DNA from: CAYXVU01 sp964468725 | Lineage (GTDB): Bacteria > Acidobacteriota > Blastocatellia > UBA7656 | DNA length: 6,491 nt | NCBI GenBank assembly: GCA_964468725.1 | Contig: CAYXVU010000302.1 | Span: 1-6,491 of the forward strand | Direction of reading: 5' to 3' | Position numbers and translations under genes: made by a program | In this document: positions 5,791-6,491 of the stretch, in pieces | Layout of the letters: every line of letters begins with the position of its first letter | Position numbering within the stretch: the stretch's first letter is position 1 | The notes under the pieces: generated by a model | Database searches by the model: none | What the model was told of the DNA's origin: nothing | What the model saw: only the letters and a program-made list of their open reading frames with translations

Positions 5791-6242
5791 ATGCAAAACC
5801 AGAGGCGCGAAATCGTTACCACTTTGCGCCACGAGCACGGATTGAGCCAGCGCCGTGCTTGTCAGGCTGCGAGGCTCAAGCGCTCCGTCTATCGTTACCA
5901 GCCAGTTGCTTAACCCGATCAAGAGGTGGTTGTGGCGCTGATGCGGTTGGCGCATCAGAAACCCGACTCGGTTTTGGCAAACTCTTCGAGATGCTGCGAC
6001 GGCAGGGGCACAAGTGGAATCACAAACGCGTACATCGGGTTTATTGTCAGTTGAGGTTGAACAAACGGCGGAAGGGCAAATGCCGCCTGCCGACGAGAAA
6101 TCCAACGCCGCTGGCCGTCAGCCAATTGGTCAACGAGTGCTGATCGGCAGATTTTATGAGTGATGCGCTGTGGTGCGGAAGCGGCGTCCGCACCTTCAAT
6201 GTAGTGACTGATTTCAATCGCAAAGCCTTAGAAACGGCCTGA
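5791..6242 (+). pseudogene. IS3-family transposase OrfB fragment, degenerate
   Basis: Remains of the N-terminal part of an IS3-family OrfB integrase. The first segment (frame of 5791) reads REIVTTLRHEHGLSQRRACQ and SVYRYQPVA, then hits TAA at 5911-5913 and continues EVVVALMRLAHQKP. A one-base loss near 5962-5965 moves the match to another frame: GFGKLFEMLRRQGH, NHKRVHRVYCQLRLNKRR and LPTRNPTPLAV. An in-frame TGA at 6141-6143 stands where the family has Trp, then SADFMSDAL with the first catalytic Asp and RTFNVVTDFNRKAL, ending at TGA 6240-6242. The second Asp and the Glu of the DDE triad, and OrfA, are absent. It is dead and truncated, and resembles the IS3 or IS407 subgroup. Confidence 0.85.
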
Positions 6243-6248
6243 AAAGGT

Positions 6249-6386
6249 TCAAAGCCAAGCCAGCCTCCCAAGCATCAGGCGCGTCATTGTCGCCTAGGCC
6301 ATTGCCTCACTCGACTCTGGCAAGTACTCATAATCTTTGCTCATCCGGCGACTCTGATCCAACTACCAGAAGGTTCGTTGTTGATT
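6249..6386 (-). pseudogene. IS5-family transposase C-terminal remnant, antisense
   Basis: On the minus strand this stretch reads QRTFW, stop, LDQSRRMSKDYEYLPESSEA, then AMA, stop, ATMTRLMLGRLAWL, stop. It aligns by eye with the conserved C-terminus of IS5-family transposases, typically VERTFxWL, RRLxKDYExLPETSEA and a final MIRLMLRRLA. Two internal TAG codons replace expected aromatic residues. The Glu of VERTF, the last residue of the DDE triad, is Gln here (CAA). Nothing recognisable of the rest of the protein was found upstream, so only about 45 codons survive. Its end is 6 bp from the IS3 fragment, in opposite orientation. Confidence 0.72.
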
Positions 6387-6426
6387 TCAGAAAATTAACT
6401 ACAGTATGAGGCTATGCTTGCGAGAA

Positions 6427-6491
6427 TCAGTTCTGCGGTTTGTCAGGATGAGCGGCGATGTAGCTGCGGCGGGCGCGAACGACTGCGCCGG
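6427..6491 (-). CDS. Possible C-terminal end of a minus-strand gene, cut by the window edge
   Basis: An open minus-strand frame enters from the right edge and ends at TGA (6429-6427), with last residues RARRSYIAAHPDKPQN. The GC-rich codons resemble those of the core genes rather than the IS remnants. A competing plus-strand start exists at ATG 6448 but lacks a spaced ribosome site. With about 20 codons visible no family can be named. Confidence 0.3.
   Translation of the reverse strand, partial: GAVVRARRSYIAAHPDKPQN

Noticed and set aside
5859..6143. 94-residue plus-strand ORF as a separate gene
   Set aside because: Its second half is the frameshifted middle of the IS3 OrfB remnant, and its first half is out of frame with the family match.
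1..6491. CRISPR array, tRNA or rRNA genes, riboswitch
   Set aside because: No regularly spaced repeats, no tRNA-like cloverleaf and no rRNA-like segments were seen on either strand by reading.

Overview
The window looks like a piece of bacterial chromosome flanked by insertion-sequence material on both sides. A moderately GC-rich core of four same-strand genes (1381-5686) is preceded by a visibly AT-richer IS1-family element (1 to about 1297) and followed by the decayed remains of two other ISs (5791-6386). The core is a type I signal peptidase, an orphan OmpR-type response regulator, a YpdA-like flavoprotein disulfide reductase and a membrane-anchored PEGA/TPR protein with a PH-like C-terminal domain. 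That last architecture and the weak Shine-Dalgarno signals recall Acidobacteriota (Blastocatellia-like). This taxonomic call is inference, not proof.

Left part (1-1297). An IS1-family DDE transposase runs in from the left edge and ends at 782. Its reading frame is broken only by a 10-N assembly gap at 538-547. Two short convergent minus-strand genes follow it, encoding 59 and 52 residues. Both have strong ribosome binding sites, and the second protein is almost entirely a regular coiled coil. A sequence at 1281-1297 resembles an IS1-type terminal inverted repeat. If it is the true right end, the two small genes are passengers of the element. A TTGACA box lies 16 bp outside that end and is the best candidate promoter for the signal peptidase gene.

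Core (1381-5686). LepB cleaves signal peptides at the membrane. The response regulator has a complete phospho-acceptor domain and winged helix, but no histidine kinase is nearby. The flavoprotein keeps its FAD and NAD(P)H dinucleotide-binding motifs but lacks the N-terminal Cys of characterised YpdA enzymes. The last gene encodes one transmembrane helix, an extracytoplasmic-type PEGA domain, TPR-like helices and a beta-rich C-terminal domain. All four genes run in the same direction with gaps of 55 to 127 bases. Several gaps contain inverted repeats, so a single operon is possible but not shown. LepB would process exported proteins in general; no specific functional link among the four can be read from sequence.

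Right part (5687-6491). An IS3-family orfB fragment (plus strand) carries two nonsense codons and one frameshift. It stops 6 bp before an antisense fragment of an IS5-family transposase C-terminus, which also has internal stops and a Gln where the catalytic Glu is expected. The last 65 bases may hold the C-terminal end of a minus-strand gene that continues beyond the window.

The least expected content is the pair of small genes next to the IS1 transposase. No clearly new defence or enzymatic system is visible.
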